From Membranipora membranacea (Eukaryota > Bryozoa > Gymnolaemata > Cheilostomatida > Membraniporidae), in NCBI GenBank assembly GCA_914767715.1, contig OU612075.1, positions 10,292,001 to 10,356,000 on the forward strand: DNA of 64,000 nucleotides, given 5' to 3'. A program made the position numbers and the translations under genes. The notes under the pieces are model-generated. The model did not search any database. It was not told where the DNA came from and saw only the letters and a list, made by a program, of their open reading frames with translations. Positions 23,430-34,612 of the stretch are shown here, piece by piece. The first letter of the stretch is position 1. Every line of letters starts with the position of its first letter.

Positions 23430-23582
23430 AATTGCAGACAGTAGATCACTCAGGTGATACGTCGATGAAGAGCGGAGCCAGCTCCATTACGCAATGTGAC
23501 CTGCAAGTCATCATCATCGGCATCTTGAACGCACATTGTGGCCTCGGGTCATCCTGAGGCCGTGCCTGTCTGAGGGTCGTCA
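23430..23582 (+). pseudogene. 5.8S rRNA, degenerate
   Basis: Matches 5.8S along its length: gatcactcaggtgatacgtc, gatgaag, aatgtga, ctgcaag, tcttgaacgcacattgtgg, cctcgggtcatcc, gcctgtctgagggtcgt. It differs at many positions that are almost fixed in animals. One hairpin reads GGAGC-CA-GCTCC instead of GCAGC-TA-GCTGC, a swapped base pair on both sides. Its length, near 153, is normal. Confidence 0.85.
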
Positions 23583-23599
23583 TACGTAGACAACCGCCT

Positions 23600-26500
23600 C
23601 GGCTTGTCGTATCTGCCGCATGGTGAGTAGTGGCCGCGGTTCTCTCAGCTTGTATGGGCTGGGACGGGTCACAAGGAGTCGGATTGCTTGAGAGTGCAGC
23701 CCTAATGGGCAGGTAAGCTCCTGCTAAGGCTAAATACCTAGTGGCACACCGGTAGCAAACAAGTACCGTGAGGGAAAGTTGCAAAGAACTTTAAAAAGAG
23801 ATCTCAAGAGTATGTAAAACTGCCTGCAAGCAAACGGTCAGAACTGGACGAGCTCCTCAGGGCTGCGGCCTCAGCGGCAGGGTGAACTTGTTGTCGCGGG
23901 AAGCGTAGTGTCCGTCTGCTTCGCCGTCTGCTTCGCCGTCTGCTTCGCCGTCTGCTTCGCCGTCTGCTTCGCCGTCTGCTTCGCCGTCTGCTTCGCCGTC
24001 TGCTTCGCCGTCTGCTTCGCCGTCTGCTTCGCCGTCTGCTTCGCCGTCTGCTTCGCCGTCTGCTTCGCCGTCTGCTTCGCCGTCTGCTTCGCCGTCTGCT
24101 TCGCCGTCTGCTTCGCCGTCTGCTTCGCCGTCTGCTTCGCCGTCTGCTTCGCCGTCTGCTTCGCCGTCTGCTTCGCCGTCTGCTTCGCCGTCTGCTTCGC
24201 CGTCTGCTTCGCCGTCTGCTTCGCCGTCTGCTTCGCCGTCTGCTTCGCCGTCTGCTTCGCCGTCTGCTTCGCCGTCTGCTTCGCCGTCTGGCCCAAGAGA
24301 CCTGGCAAGGTATCTTGCAAGGTGGCCGCCGTCCTCGTTGTATCAGGCCAGGTGCGACTGTCGGTGTTGCGGGTTAGGAGCGTTTGCCGCACGCTCGGCT
24401 TCTCGGAACTGAGCAGCTCGTCATCGGAGGCTGTGGCGGGCTGCAGTGTCAAATTGCTCACAGTTTGGTGTTGCGAGTCCGGTCAGTCGTTTGGCGTGGT
24501 GTTGGCGTCGGCGCTGCACCGGCCTGCGGCATGCTTGTTGCTAGCCGCTACAGAGCAAGAGCAGTAGTGGAGGCTCGTAGCAATCCTGACGTGTAAATCG
24601 GTCGTCAAACTTGAGCGCAAAGGCCAAAGACTAATTGAACCACCTAGTAGCTAGTCCCTAAGTATAGCTGGCGCTCATCGCTCATGGTTGTATCAGGTAA
24701 AGCAAACGACTGGAAGCATTGGGGACGAAACGTCCTTAACTTACTCTCAAACTTTAAGTGGGTACGAAGCGCCGCCCTCCTTAGCTGGGTCAGCGTGCTA
24801 GAACAGCGAGTGCCAAGTGGGCCGTTTTTGGTAAGCGGAACTGGCGCTGTGGGATGAACCAAACACTCGGTTAGAGTGCCTAAGCGACTCTCATAAGATA
24901 CCACAAAAGGTGTTGGTTGATATAGACAGCTGGATGAGTCTGCAAAGTAGTGTGTTACAGCTCCCCTGCCGAATCAACTAGCCCTTAAAATTGATGGCCC
25001 TAGAGCATCCCACTCATACCAGTCCGTTGGGGCAACACGTGCGTATTGCCAGGCCCTGACGAGTAGACGGTCCGCTGAAGTATAGTGGGCGACCACACGT
25101 GGCGCTGCCGGCAGTGCAGATCTAGGTGGTAATGGAGATGGGTTCCATGTGAACAGCAATTGGAGATGGGTAAGTTGGCCCTGAGAGATCGGCCTACTCT
25201 GTGTTGAACAGGGAGAAGGCAGAGCCCGCGTCGCACTCAAGCTCGCCAGAGGCAGCACCGAAAATATGAAAGCTGGGTGACGGAAGATCGCGCTTCGCAC
25301 AATGCTCTGCGGACGCACCTGTCAAAACCTAAGGAAATGACGACATATGCACGCGGGGCAAGAGGACTAGACACGGAACACAGATGCGCCGCGATCGACC
25401 TTAGCCGGGCAAACGCTGAACGGTGGATGAAAGAACCGAACGCGGGAAGATTTCTCTTTTCTTTGTAAGGAGCTGGAATTCCATTGTAGAGAGATAGTGA
25501 CTTTGCATCCATAAAGCAGGAGCAGGTCTCCAAGGTGAACAGCCTCTGGTCGATAGAACAGTATAGGTGAGGGAAGGCAAATCTGACCTGTAACTTCGGG
25601 GCAAGGATTGGCTGAGGTACGGGATGCTGCGGGTCGTGGCAAGAGGCGCCCGTCGCGCTGCGGGTCGTGGTTTTTTGCGGCGTCACTACGTGGACGGCGC
25701 AGCCTTCGTTCGTCCTTAACGCACAACACAGAAATTGCGCGGACACCGAGAACACGACTGTCTAATTAGAACAAAGCATTGCGATGCCGCCGGGCGTTGT
25801 TGAAGCGATGTGATTTCTGCACAGTGCTTTGAATACCGAAGTGAAGAAATTCAACCGAGTGCAGGTAAATGACGGCAGTTACTATGAAACTCTTAAGTTA
25901 GCCAAATGCCTCTAATAAGTGACCAAATGAATAGATTGAATGAATGAATTGAATGGATCGATGTTCCCACTGTCCCTATCTAGCGAAACCACAGCCAAGG
26001 GAAAGAGCTTGGCAAATACAGCGGGGAAAGAAGACCCTGTAGAGTTTGCATCTAGTTTGACATTGTGAAGAGAAACAAGAGGTGTAGCATAGGCGGAAGG
26101 CGTGCGTGTTGTGTGCAAATTGTGTTGCGATCCGCTCTGAAGACAGTGTCAGGCGGGGAGTTTGACTGGGACGGTATCAGCCTGTCAAAAGGTAACCTAG
26201 GTGTCCCAAGGTGAGCTCAGCGTGGATAGAAACCTCGCGTAGAGCAAAAGGGCACAAGCTTATTGGATTTTGATTTCCAGTACAAATACAGACCGCGAGA
26301 GGGGGCCTATAGATCCTTACGACTGCCCAGAGCTTGGGGCGTGAGGTGTCAGAAAAGTTACCACAAAGATCAGTTACAAAAAGTTACCACAAGCGTTTAT
26401 AGCGATGTTGTTTTTTGATCCTTTGATATCGGCTCTTCCTATTATTGCGAAGCAGAACTCGCCATGCGTTGGATTGTTGACCCACTAATTGGGAGACGGT

Positions 26501-26830
26501 TAATTTTACCCTACTGTAGACACGTCTTGCCGGTTAATGGCTGAACACCTCTAAGCCAGACACCGTCCCAACAGAATATCGGTGACAATACTCCGACAGG
26601 TTTCGCTGCTTGCTGGGAGGCAGCGATATTCGTCTCTATTAACTCCAGGCCCGCTTTGCTACATGCAGGGCGGGACACTCTCGGTCAATGATCGGCCTAA
26701 TAGCGTTAATGCAAGGTACCGATTGCAAACAACCTAGATTGCGGCCGGCGTGTTGTACTCAGTAGAGCTGCTCCCACGCTGCAATCTGTTGGGACTCATC
26801 GCCGAGCCAAGCGTGCGCCGCAAGCCTAAG
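23600..26830 (+). pseudogene. 28S rRNA, degenerate and missing catalytic parts
   Basis: Many large-subunit blocks occur in order: gcaaacaagtaccgtgaggg, tgacgtgtaaatcggtcgtc, tagctggcgctc, tggtaagcggaactggcgct, aaaaggtgttggttgatata, tgccgaatcaactagccct, gcaggtctccaaggtgaac, aactcttaagttagccaaat, cagcggggaaagaagaccct, ggtgtcagaaaagttacca, and near the 3' end cagtagagctgctccca. Pieces needed for function are gone. These are the LSU 5' start (the gctgaacttaagc block), the peptidyl-transferase stretch (GGGATAACTGGCTTGTGGC is replaced by a duplicated aaaagttaccaca), the A-loop region and the sarcin-ricin loop. The gene therefore cannot make a working ribosome. A 12-bp minisatellite fills an expansion segment. 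Confidence 0.9.
23914..24290. repeat. perfect 12-bp minisatellite, about 31 units
   Basis: The unit gtctgcttcgcc repeats without a single change for 377 bp. It lies in the D2-like expansion segment of the 28S relic. The 12-bp period keeps all frames open, so it mimics long proteins on both strands (CFAV repeats on plus, KQTA repeats on minus). These are artefacts of the repeat. Confidence 0.95.
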
Positions 26831-27600
26831 CAGGCACCCATCCGCTGGCAGCTGAAATGAACATGCATGCCGCAGCCGCCGCGGTAGGTAGTCGCTGCGG
26901 AAAAAACCACGATCTGGGGGGTTTTTGCCTCTCTGAGTTCAAATGAACTTGTTGACAACATTCAGATAACACCGCAATACGCAAGCGAGGGTTTGCTGTC
27001 GGCAGCCGAGTTCCTACTTCTGAAGAGTTAAGTGAGCTGCGAGGTAAGAGTGAACGAGCGGCAAGGTGAGTTTACTTAACGTGTTGTTACTGCAGTTACG
27101 ATGCATTGATGGTGGTTGACGACCGAGTGCGCGCCGTTTAGGCATGTGCGAGGTGTTCTGGGGCATGCGCGAGGTGTTCTGGCGCACGCTCGGCTGACAG
27201 ATTGTTCGGGGTTGCCCCTTACGGATTTTTCTCAATTTTCTGGAGAAGTTGGGACTTTGTGAGAATTTCGAAGTTTTTCGTGCTCAGTCGGCATGCGCAC
27301 CGTGCAAACCGACTCAAGCATCAACCTGTGCCGCTTGCCGATGAGCCGGGAGCGCAATTCCAACACACTGTTCGGATTGCAGCTTGGAGCGAGGAAAAGA
27401 GGGGCGCACGCCAGAATGTTCGGCAGAAGTTGGGACTTGGAAGATTTTCGAAGCGGACAGCGCGTGCGAACCTCAGCCATGACTAGTCGTACAGGATACT
27501 ATAAAGCACTAAGACTGTACATCACTCAGACTTTTGTGGTTGTGACTGAGGATCCATACCAGCATGAAGCCTCAGTCACGACCAGTGGCACAGGATACTG
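26831..27600 (+). other. rDNA 3' flank / intergenic spacer remnant
   Basis: GC-rich sequence follows the 28S end. It contains a 20-bp tandem pair (gcatg.gcgaggtgttctgg, 27142-27183) and a repeated block (gaagttgggactt...gaagttttt, near 27244 and 27426). It also has a 10-bp-stem hairpin (gtgactgagg...cctcagtcac, near 27542-27580) and a repeated motif acaggatact (27490 and 27590). GC content falls back to the local level by about 27600. Confidence 0.5.
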
Positions 27601-28858
27601 AAACTAGGCCAACCATGCTAGTCAAACCGACTTTAGGTCTTTAGCGCCAAGCGGTCCTCACTCAAAAATCTGCGATCATGTTGATTAACTGAGAGAATCA
27701 AATGGTGACCTATGATATCAACGAGCTGCCTATTGATATGGAATTATTTAGGTTCTAACAATACTCATATGTGACCAATCAGATGTGTGACAAAGGAAGT
27801 CAAATTCTGGCGTCAAATTTTGTCAAAGAAGAGATAGACTCCAGAGTTCTACACCATACAATCGAGGTATTTCATGTCATATTATTCTTAACAAGTCATA
27901 TGGAATCATGCGCAAAAGTTAGAGACAAGTTAAAATCACAGAATTTAAGACAAGCCACTGGCAAAAAATGTCCTAGACCAACAAAGAAATACTAACAACA
28001 GGTTTTCAGTGGCAGCTGAAACCCTCGTAGATCATCTGCATATACCTGAACATCCAGAAAACGGCAGCTAGACAGACTGGAAGATTTTCTAAGTAATGAT
28101 GTGCTGACGAAAAGCAACTCTATCTACATGAAAATAAGGAATACACAAGAGCATATCATAATATAATCATTACAGAACATCAAGCTCATTTGACAGATCG
28201 ACAACAGCTTTGAACAAAGTGGACCTGGTTAGTAGACTAGTAGTAAGGACAGTCAGTCAACAATACAAACTGAAACCACCTGCATACCTCATATAATTAT
28301 GATCGGTGTGTAAAATGAGAGGATAACTCTAGCTGTAACGTCTTAATAATCAGGAACACTTCGTGGCATACTAAAATCGTCAATTCGCTGAATTTCTTAG
28401 TGATAACATAGGGTAGTAAACTATAATATTCGATTTCTGAGCATGCACAAAATTCAATTTGATAGCAATGTTACATTTCTACATTGAGCGTGTGATTGCT
28501 GCAGACTATGATTCTAATAGCACAATTTTTTAAGTCAATTTCATGGCTCCTAGTCATCAGTTTGCACAATATTCAATTTGAAAATGATTTTGCTTTCTTC
28601 CCACTGAGTGTATTTTTTAAGGTAAAGTTAACTGCGTTCTAGCAAATTTTATAGCGCAACTTTCAGTCAATTTCATGGCTCCTAGAGATCAGTTTTACCT
28701 AATACAAACATCCCTTGTATGTTTATCACAGCCACCCCTACATACATGGAGGATCAGTCCTACAGAAGTGTGATTGAGATAAGTAATTACATACAGGTAA
28801 TGGAGAAAAGAATACTGTGTGATAACTCACACATAATTCCCGCATTATCCGCATCTCC
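27601..28858. other. intergenic, no gene seen
   Basis: AT-rich. A segment of about 40 bp (gtcaatttcatggctcctag..atcagttt) occurs twice, near 28533 and 28668. No supported exon. Confidence 0.45.
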
Positions 28859-31100
28859 TTACACTGCTATATGGTCATAGATGATGTTGCTCCCTCCATT
28901 TCTATCGTTCATTCTTCCTGAAGACATAATCTATAAGTAAAGGTGAAGACTTTTTAGACAATGAAATAAACCATCCTGCTTTACAATACTAATAAGATTA
29001 GAAATATATTGGCAGCATTCGTACGTGGTTGTTATATAAAATTGATAGCAGGTCAGCCAAGATGTAATCTAGATAAGGCAGATATGCTCTGGTTCCTTTT
29101 CTATGTGAGATACTTGAGCTTTGCCTGCTCATCATTGCCAGCTTCAGCAAGTCTTCTTTAATAGGCTAAGGAACGTTAAGAGAACTTGAGTGGTAATTAA
29201 TTATCTCTGAAGTTTGGGCTCTCACCCATGAGGTCAACTGCCGATAATCCAACTGTAGATATAAATGTTGTCTGGTTGTTGTTGAAGTCGTATGTAGGGA
29301 CCAGTTGACAGCAAGCTCTCCAGTCGCTTTCACAGTCGAAGAAAGGACAAGCGACTTATGATCTTTGTGTGTTGTTGTTCCAAAATATGATTGTCCCTGT
29401 ATATATGAATTAAAGCCATTTATTGAGGTAAAAGTTTTCAATTACTATCTAAACCTCAACCGAATTCATAAAATGGTACATGGTACAATGGTTCTAGGGC
29501 AGAAAAGAGATTAAACAATTAATATCGCAATTTAATAATCACCGAAACATGACACTCTATGGATTTCAAGGAATGCCGCAATAAACATTTCGGATACAAA
29601 GCCTGTACATGATGATTTAAACTTGCCAGAATAGTGAATCTGGGTCATTGCATGATCATGAATGAATCTTCAACAGTTAAAATCAAACCCACCAAAGAAT
29701 TTAAATGATTGATAAATCCTATGCTGTAGTTAAATTTACCTTTGAAGATGTCGAAAGATGCTTCGGGAAGCTTGTCTGTGTTTGACTGTGAGAGTGCCTC
29801 CGTATTATTATCTGTTTTCTTGCTTTCCCAGTTTATGTGCGATTGCTCACGGCGAATGAGTGAGTTGCTGTAAATATGAGTCACTTATGGAGGTGAAAGT
29901 TATCATTGATTATAAAAGTTTCTTCCAAATACATCAAATGGTGCCATGACCATGCCTTTAAAGCTTGCCGCAGCATGTAGATTAAAACAAGCCTATCGGA
30001 TGGAGTACCTCGGTTTCATCAAGCAGTTGACAAGAAGTGGTGAAGCATCACAAGTTTCTCCAAGATGCTTTAGGTCTGGCTGACGGTAGTTTCCCAGAAC
30101 ACCTCCCTATTATTATTTATCTCTCAATCACCTGTGTCTCCCTCAGGAATTGCCTGTGATTGGGTGTCCTGTAATAAGTATGAAAATATACCTCAAATGT
30201 AATATATATATATATATATATATATAGTACTATTATTTATTCAAAATTAATGGTGTTATAAGTAGATGAAGGGCGTTTTTTACACTGTAGATCACATTGA
30301 CTCATGTCAACAGACCAACATTTACTCACCAGTTCATAGATGGAGGCCTGGCTGATCTCATTGCTCCAGCGCTGTGGGCCTCCCTCTCTGTGTTATGGTT
30401 GATCTGTGCTGCCGTCAATATAAGGCAGCCTTCATCTAGCTAGAGTATTGTGGTTTCCCATGTTGAGTGAGGTGCTGTAAATATATAATGAAGTTAAGCG
30501 AGGAAGGAAAATGATACAGTAATTATAGATACGTCTGCAGATACCTCGCAATGCTATGACGAGGTGTGTATTAAAGCAGTGGGGAGTCGATCAAATCAAG
30601 GGTTCTTAGGGCCGTTTAAAAATGAAAAACCTCTGCAGAACTTGAGCAATAACTGTAATCTCACAATCGCCTCTATATTTTTTAGTTTTAGGCTATTAGA
30701 GTTTAGTAAAGCAGTGCTTGTGTCGAGTAGAAGGGCTTCATTGTTTTTGATTGTGTTTATGAATAGAATGCACCGTGTACTTTATTGAATCGCAAAGTGG
30801 TAAAAGCCAAGCTTATTCTGATAATAACCCATACTGCAATGGTTGAATGTAAGACACATCATTATTTGTATTTTGTTGAAAGAATCCATGGTAAAATTAT
30901 TATCGAATACTATGTATACTGTCAAACTAAATGATCTCTTATGATTTGATGGTTACTCACAAGTTCATAGAGGAAGGCCTGGGCCTGGCTGATGTCATTA
31001 CTCTATCACTCAGAAGGCCTCCCTCTCTGTGTTTAGGTTTATCTGTATCATCCTGTAATGCCTCGTAATGTCGGTGTTGCTGGAGTCGACTGGTGTTGAA
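28859..31100 (-). CDS. unrecognised gene: repeated short exons with tyrosine motifs
   Basis: Candidate minus-strand exons with good splice sites: 31100-30961, 30475-30330, 29867-29740 (128 nt, open), 29396-29226 (171 nt, open) and a terminal exon 28917-28859 ending NIIYDHIAV-stop. The 29867 exon joins the terminal exon in phase (ASFDIFK, then GRMNDRN). The 31100 and 30475 exons are copies of one module. The older reading is a Y-E-A-L motif, an acidic stretch, HREGG, then SQA-x-YEL just before a GTGAGT donor. In the present sequence the 31100 copy has a 2-nt shift inside the module and the 30475 copy has a TGA and a TAA. The YxxL/I pattern resembles phosphotyrosine docking sites in receptor tails, but I see no receptor domain here. 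It may be the tail of the gene at 31048-32504, or a separate decaying gene. Confidence 0.3.
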
Positions 31101-32504
31101 CTATATTGGTAAAGTCAGCACCTGCAAACAGCAGCCAAGTACTATGAGCCAGCCAAATGAGACAAATAAAACATTGCACAGTTGGACTATAAATTATGCA
31201 GCTAAAGAAGCCCCTCAAAACTTGTGATGGAAAGATAATGCATAAGATTGAATTTAGTCTATCAATGAATCAAATCCAATGTAGTAAAATAATGGTGAAA
31301 AATAGCACCTGTTTGCAGCTGCTAATTAACATTTAGACGCTCATTCATACAAGAATTGAATGCTAGACATAATAATGGTTCTGTGATCAAACATTCAAGA
31401 TACTAAGCTAGTAACTCACTACTATCTAGGGATCTGACCAGCAGAATAGCAGAGCTTAGAATAAACCGTCAGGGTGAGCTCATGGGTTCATAAATTTATT
31501 GTGTTTTGAATTCAACGAATGTAAAATACCTTATCGGTCGTATTGCATATGGTGATAACTCTTAACTCAATTTAAATGATTGAACCATAGTCTATGGATT
31601 AAAGAGTCAACTATTATTTTTTCTAACAGTTTTCTGGGCAAAAAATGATATCATGTACAAACTTACCATAATGAAATATAACGAAGTGATGGGAGGCATT
31701 GCGGTGTGTAATGTATCGAATAGTTGATATAAGTGTTACTGAACCAATGACAAACTCTTCAGCCTTCGTGATAAATGTCCAGACAAGTACGGCAGCCTGT
31801 GAAAAAAATACTTCGATAATGATCAAGTCTCGTAACATTGTATTTACATCACGCAACAACAGAGGCATGTGTCAAAAACTATGACGCTAAGGATTAACAT
31901 AGAGAAGTAACGTTTGTAACAATACAAAGCAGAAGTGGACCTACATTATAGTAACATATTGCTGGCAATAATAATATATTAATATTTTTATTATAAGTGC
32001 ACCTAATAATGACAATATCAACAATTTATTGATATCTACTGCTTGAGGTTTTCTTGAAGGAACTGCCTAATACCAACCAAAACAAAAACCCGATTATCGG
32101 AATAGAATCATTAGATGTTCAATATCCAATAATATTAGAGGGATATTATGTAAGTAAAGACAGTTTGAAGTGATGTATCAACATACACTCGGCCACTTTT
32201 TTTGGTCGAGTGACAAGGCTGCAGAGACACTGTTTCAAAGACTCACCTCGCTTAGCAAAGAAGTCTGTTCAGTTTGCCCACTGGTGCCCAACTGATTTGA
32301 GAATTTTTTGATAATGGCTTCATAATGATTTATGATGTCATCGTAATGTTAGGAAATTTAACAATGGTAAGATCAGAACAGAAAAGAATAGTAAAAAACT
32401 AACAAGCTTTGGAGTTTTCTCCACACAGAGCTGTTGGTACAATCATCCCTTGACCTGTTATTATCAGTATGGCCTTCCATGTCACCTTTATTGTAGCGAG
32501 GTGT
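31048..32504 (-). CDS. unrecognised membrane protein, C-terminal exons
   Basis: Four minus-strand exons join in consistent phase: 32504-32404, 32317-32247, 31796-31667 and 31121-31048. They begin HLATIKVTWKAILIITG and contain two strongly hydrophobic segments (AILIITGQGMIVPTALC and, in the third exon, AAVLVWTF...EFVIGSVTLISTI followed by RYITHRN). The chain ends at a TGA after TPTLRGITG. The 31796 exon has an excellent polypyrimidine acceptor and a GTAAGT donor. The N-terminal part is missing. Two more possible exons lie upstream at 33276-33229 (SHHLATINELFRRILK) and 33128-33066 (MSIIFTRYMDVEYIA), but their phase does not join this chain. The shared HLATI suggests exon duplication. I do not recognise the family. 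An RY after a membrane helix is loosely GPCR-like, but that is weak. Confidence 0.35.
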
Positions 32505-33128
32505 CTGAATAAGAATAATAATAATCAAAGTGCCAATTTAATAAATGAATGAACGGCAGAGAAGGAATATGCAGGCCAGTAGAAGAAGGTTATTCACTGG
32601 GACAATCCATCCAAATTGATCGGAGAGAATAACTTACACTAAATAAAGAAGGAGATGCCACTGATACTGATGAACTTTCAGTTCATAGGACCTGTTTTGA
32701 TATGTTTCTGCTTTTTATTTTGAGAAGAGTAAGGACAGCAAACAATATAAACCAGGTCTAAACCATCAATAAAATAGTTTGCAGATGATACATTTTGGAG
32801 TTGCCTCACAAATGTCAATGAGAGTACAACTCTAAATTTGTAAAATTAAGCAAAACCATAAATATAACCATATGCATGAAACCTCAAGTGATAAAATGAG
32901 ATACTTCTACCCAAAATGTGTAGTAATTGAAATGTAACTAAATTGTAAACCAAGGCTTTCTGCTGAGTCACACCTTCACTAATTACTGAATGTTATGCTG
33001 GGCTTTATTTGTCCGAGTAATTATGTTGACTGGCTAGAACATAAGAAGTTACTAAGGACTCTCACCTGAACATACGGAGCGATGTACTCGACATCCATAT
33101 ATCTGGTAAATATAATTGACATCGCAGC

Positions 33129-34612
33129 CTAATTTTTCTAACGGAAGTAAACCTTAGCATAGGGCTAAGTTGGACCACTTTATCATCGCATTACGTGGCA
33201 CATAAAAATAAATCCTAGATCACTTACTTTTAATATTCTTCTAAATAATTCATTAATTGTAGCAAGGTGGTGTGACTAGAGGAAAGTGTATAACATAACG
33301 AGTCCACTTTAAAACTTGGATCTCTGCAATGAGAGACCAAACTTATGGAGTAGACTAGCCTGTCTTGACAAGCTTTGCTGACAGGCTATAAGTAGACATG
33401 TGCTGTGGTTATGTATATATATAATATTTATGATGATTGATTGTCTTGTATCTCAACTACTTGAATAATTAACTAATTTATTGTGGGTTGTGCTAGTATT
33501 TCCATTCTATGAGAAGAATTTAATTCTGTGGCACAAAGTTACTGTTAACAACAGTGAGTACAACATATTTAGACAACCACATATATAATCCCATGGTCAT
33601 CTAGAACACATTCTCCATGGTAATAAGCATTCGATATCACTATTTATTATGTAACATAACAACAAGCCCATTTTTTAGAAGATAAAAACTGGTGGGGGAG
33701 GCAAGAATCCTTGAGGGTGCAAAGTAACACTAGGGTGGGTGCTAGGTTTCCAGGGTATGTTTATGCTTCTTCTGTTGGTCCAGTATATATTTTGCATTAT
33801 TTAGGAGCTGCAGTGTCTCCCTGCCCTCATCCTCCTCTCAGAACTTCATGACTGTACAAGTTGATCTCATTAACGATTTCGAACCCGGTACTTGTACGAT
33901 GCTGATAATTGGTGCACACGGAAATTCATGAACTTTGCAGATTAGCTTAAGATTAATTTTCTTAGCTATCTCCGTAGTTTCTATGAAAGCTATCATCAAA
34001 ACAGCTGATACTTTCATTAGACCAAATGACGTTACGACAAGTCATGTGACCAGCAGGAGCCATCATTACAAGCAAATAAACAAACTCTGGAGGATCATTT
34101 TTTATCCGGCTCTATCAGGAAGTGTTGTCTGCATCCATCCTTATAACTTTACAATACATAAATGGCTTTATAGCAATTTAATTTTCTATTAATGAGGCAA
34201 ATTTGTGTCTAAAATAGCTAACATTGTATGCTTGCGCTTTGTTGTACCAACGATGTACATGAATGGTTGTAACCACTGATATATATTATATTACATTCCA
34301 TTTCATAAACCACACATAAATATGTCATGTCAGATAGGTCATGGAATTAGTGAGGTAAGAAAAATAAATTGACCATACTTGAATATCTAAAGCCAATCAC
34401 CACAAAATTGCAAAAAAATGTATGAGCCGCGCATTAAACAAACATCACCATTTGAGGTTTTCACTAATATTTTCGAAGACAGTAACGGAGTTGCTTGACT
34501 TTCACTACCGTTAATGCCTGACCAAGATATTATCAAATTCAAAAATCTTCACTTTTCAAGTTGACTAGGAGGAAAAGCTGACTGGCTACAAAGGCTCATT
34601 GGAACGCAGCAG
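33129..34612. other. intergenic, possible 5' exons only
   Basis: Apart from the candidate exon 33276-33229 nothing coding is supported. Contains a (ta)n stretch near 33413 and repeats the sequence cttgacaagctttgctgacaggct-like motif near 33360. Confidence 0.4.

Noticed and set aside
23914-24290. Regular repeat array considered as CRISPR
   Set aside because: Units are 12 bp with no spacers, and the setting is eukaryotic rDNA.
23871-24567. Long open frames on both strands with CFAV and KQTA repeats
   Set aside because: They arise from a perfect 12-bp minisatellite inside the 28S relic. No splice sites, signal peptide or domain supports a protein.
25237-25755. Several 60-170 codon frames in the GC-rich block 22.5-27.5 kb
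   Set aside because: They lie on rRNA-homologous sequence, in all frames, and are products of high GC content.
22340-26830. A functional divergent rRNA operon
   Set aside because: The peptidyl-transferase stretch, the A-loop region, the sarcin-ricin loop and the LSU 5' block are deleted or replaced, so the product could not work in a ribosome.
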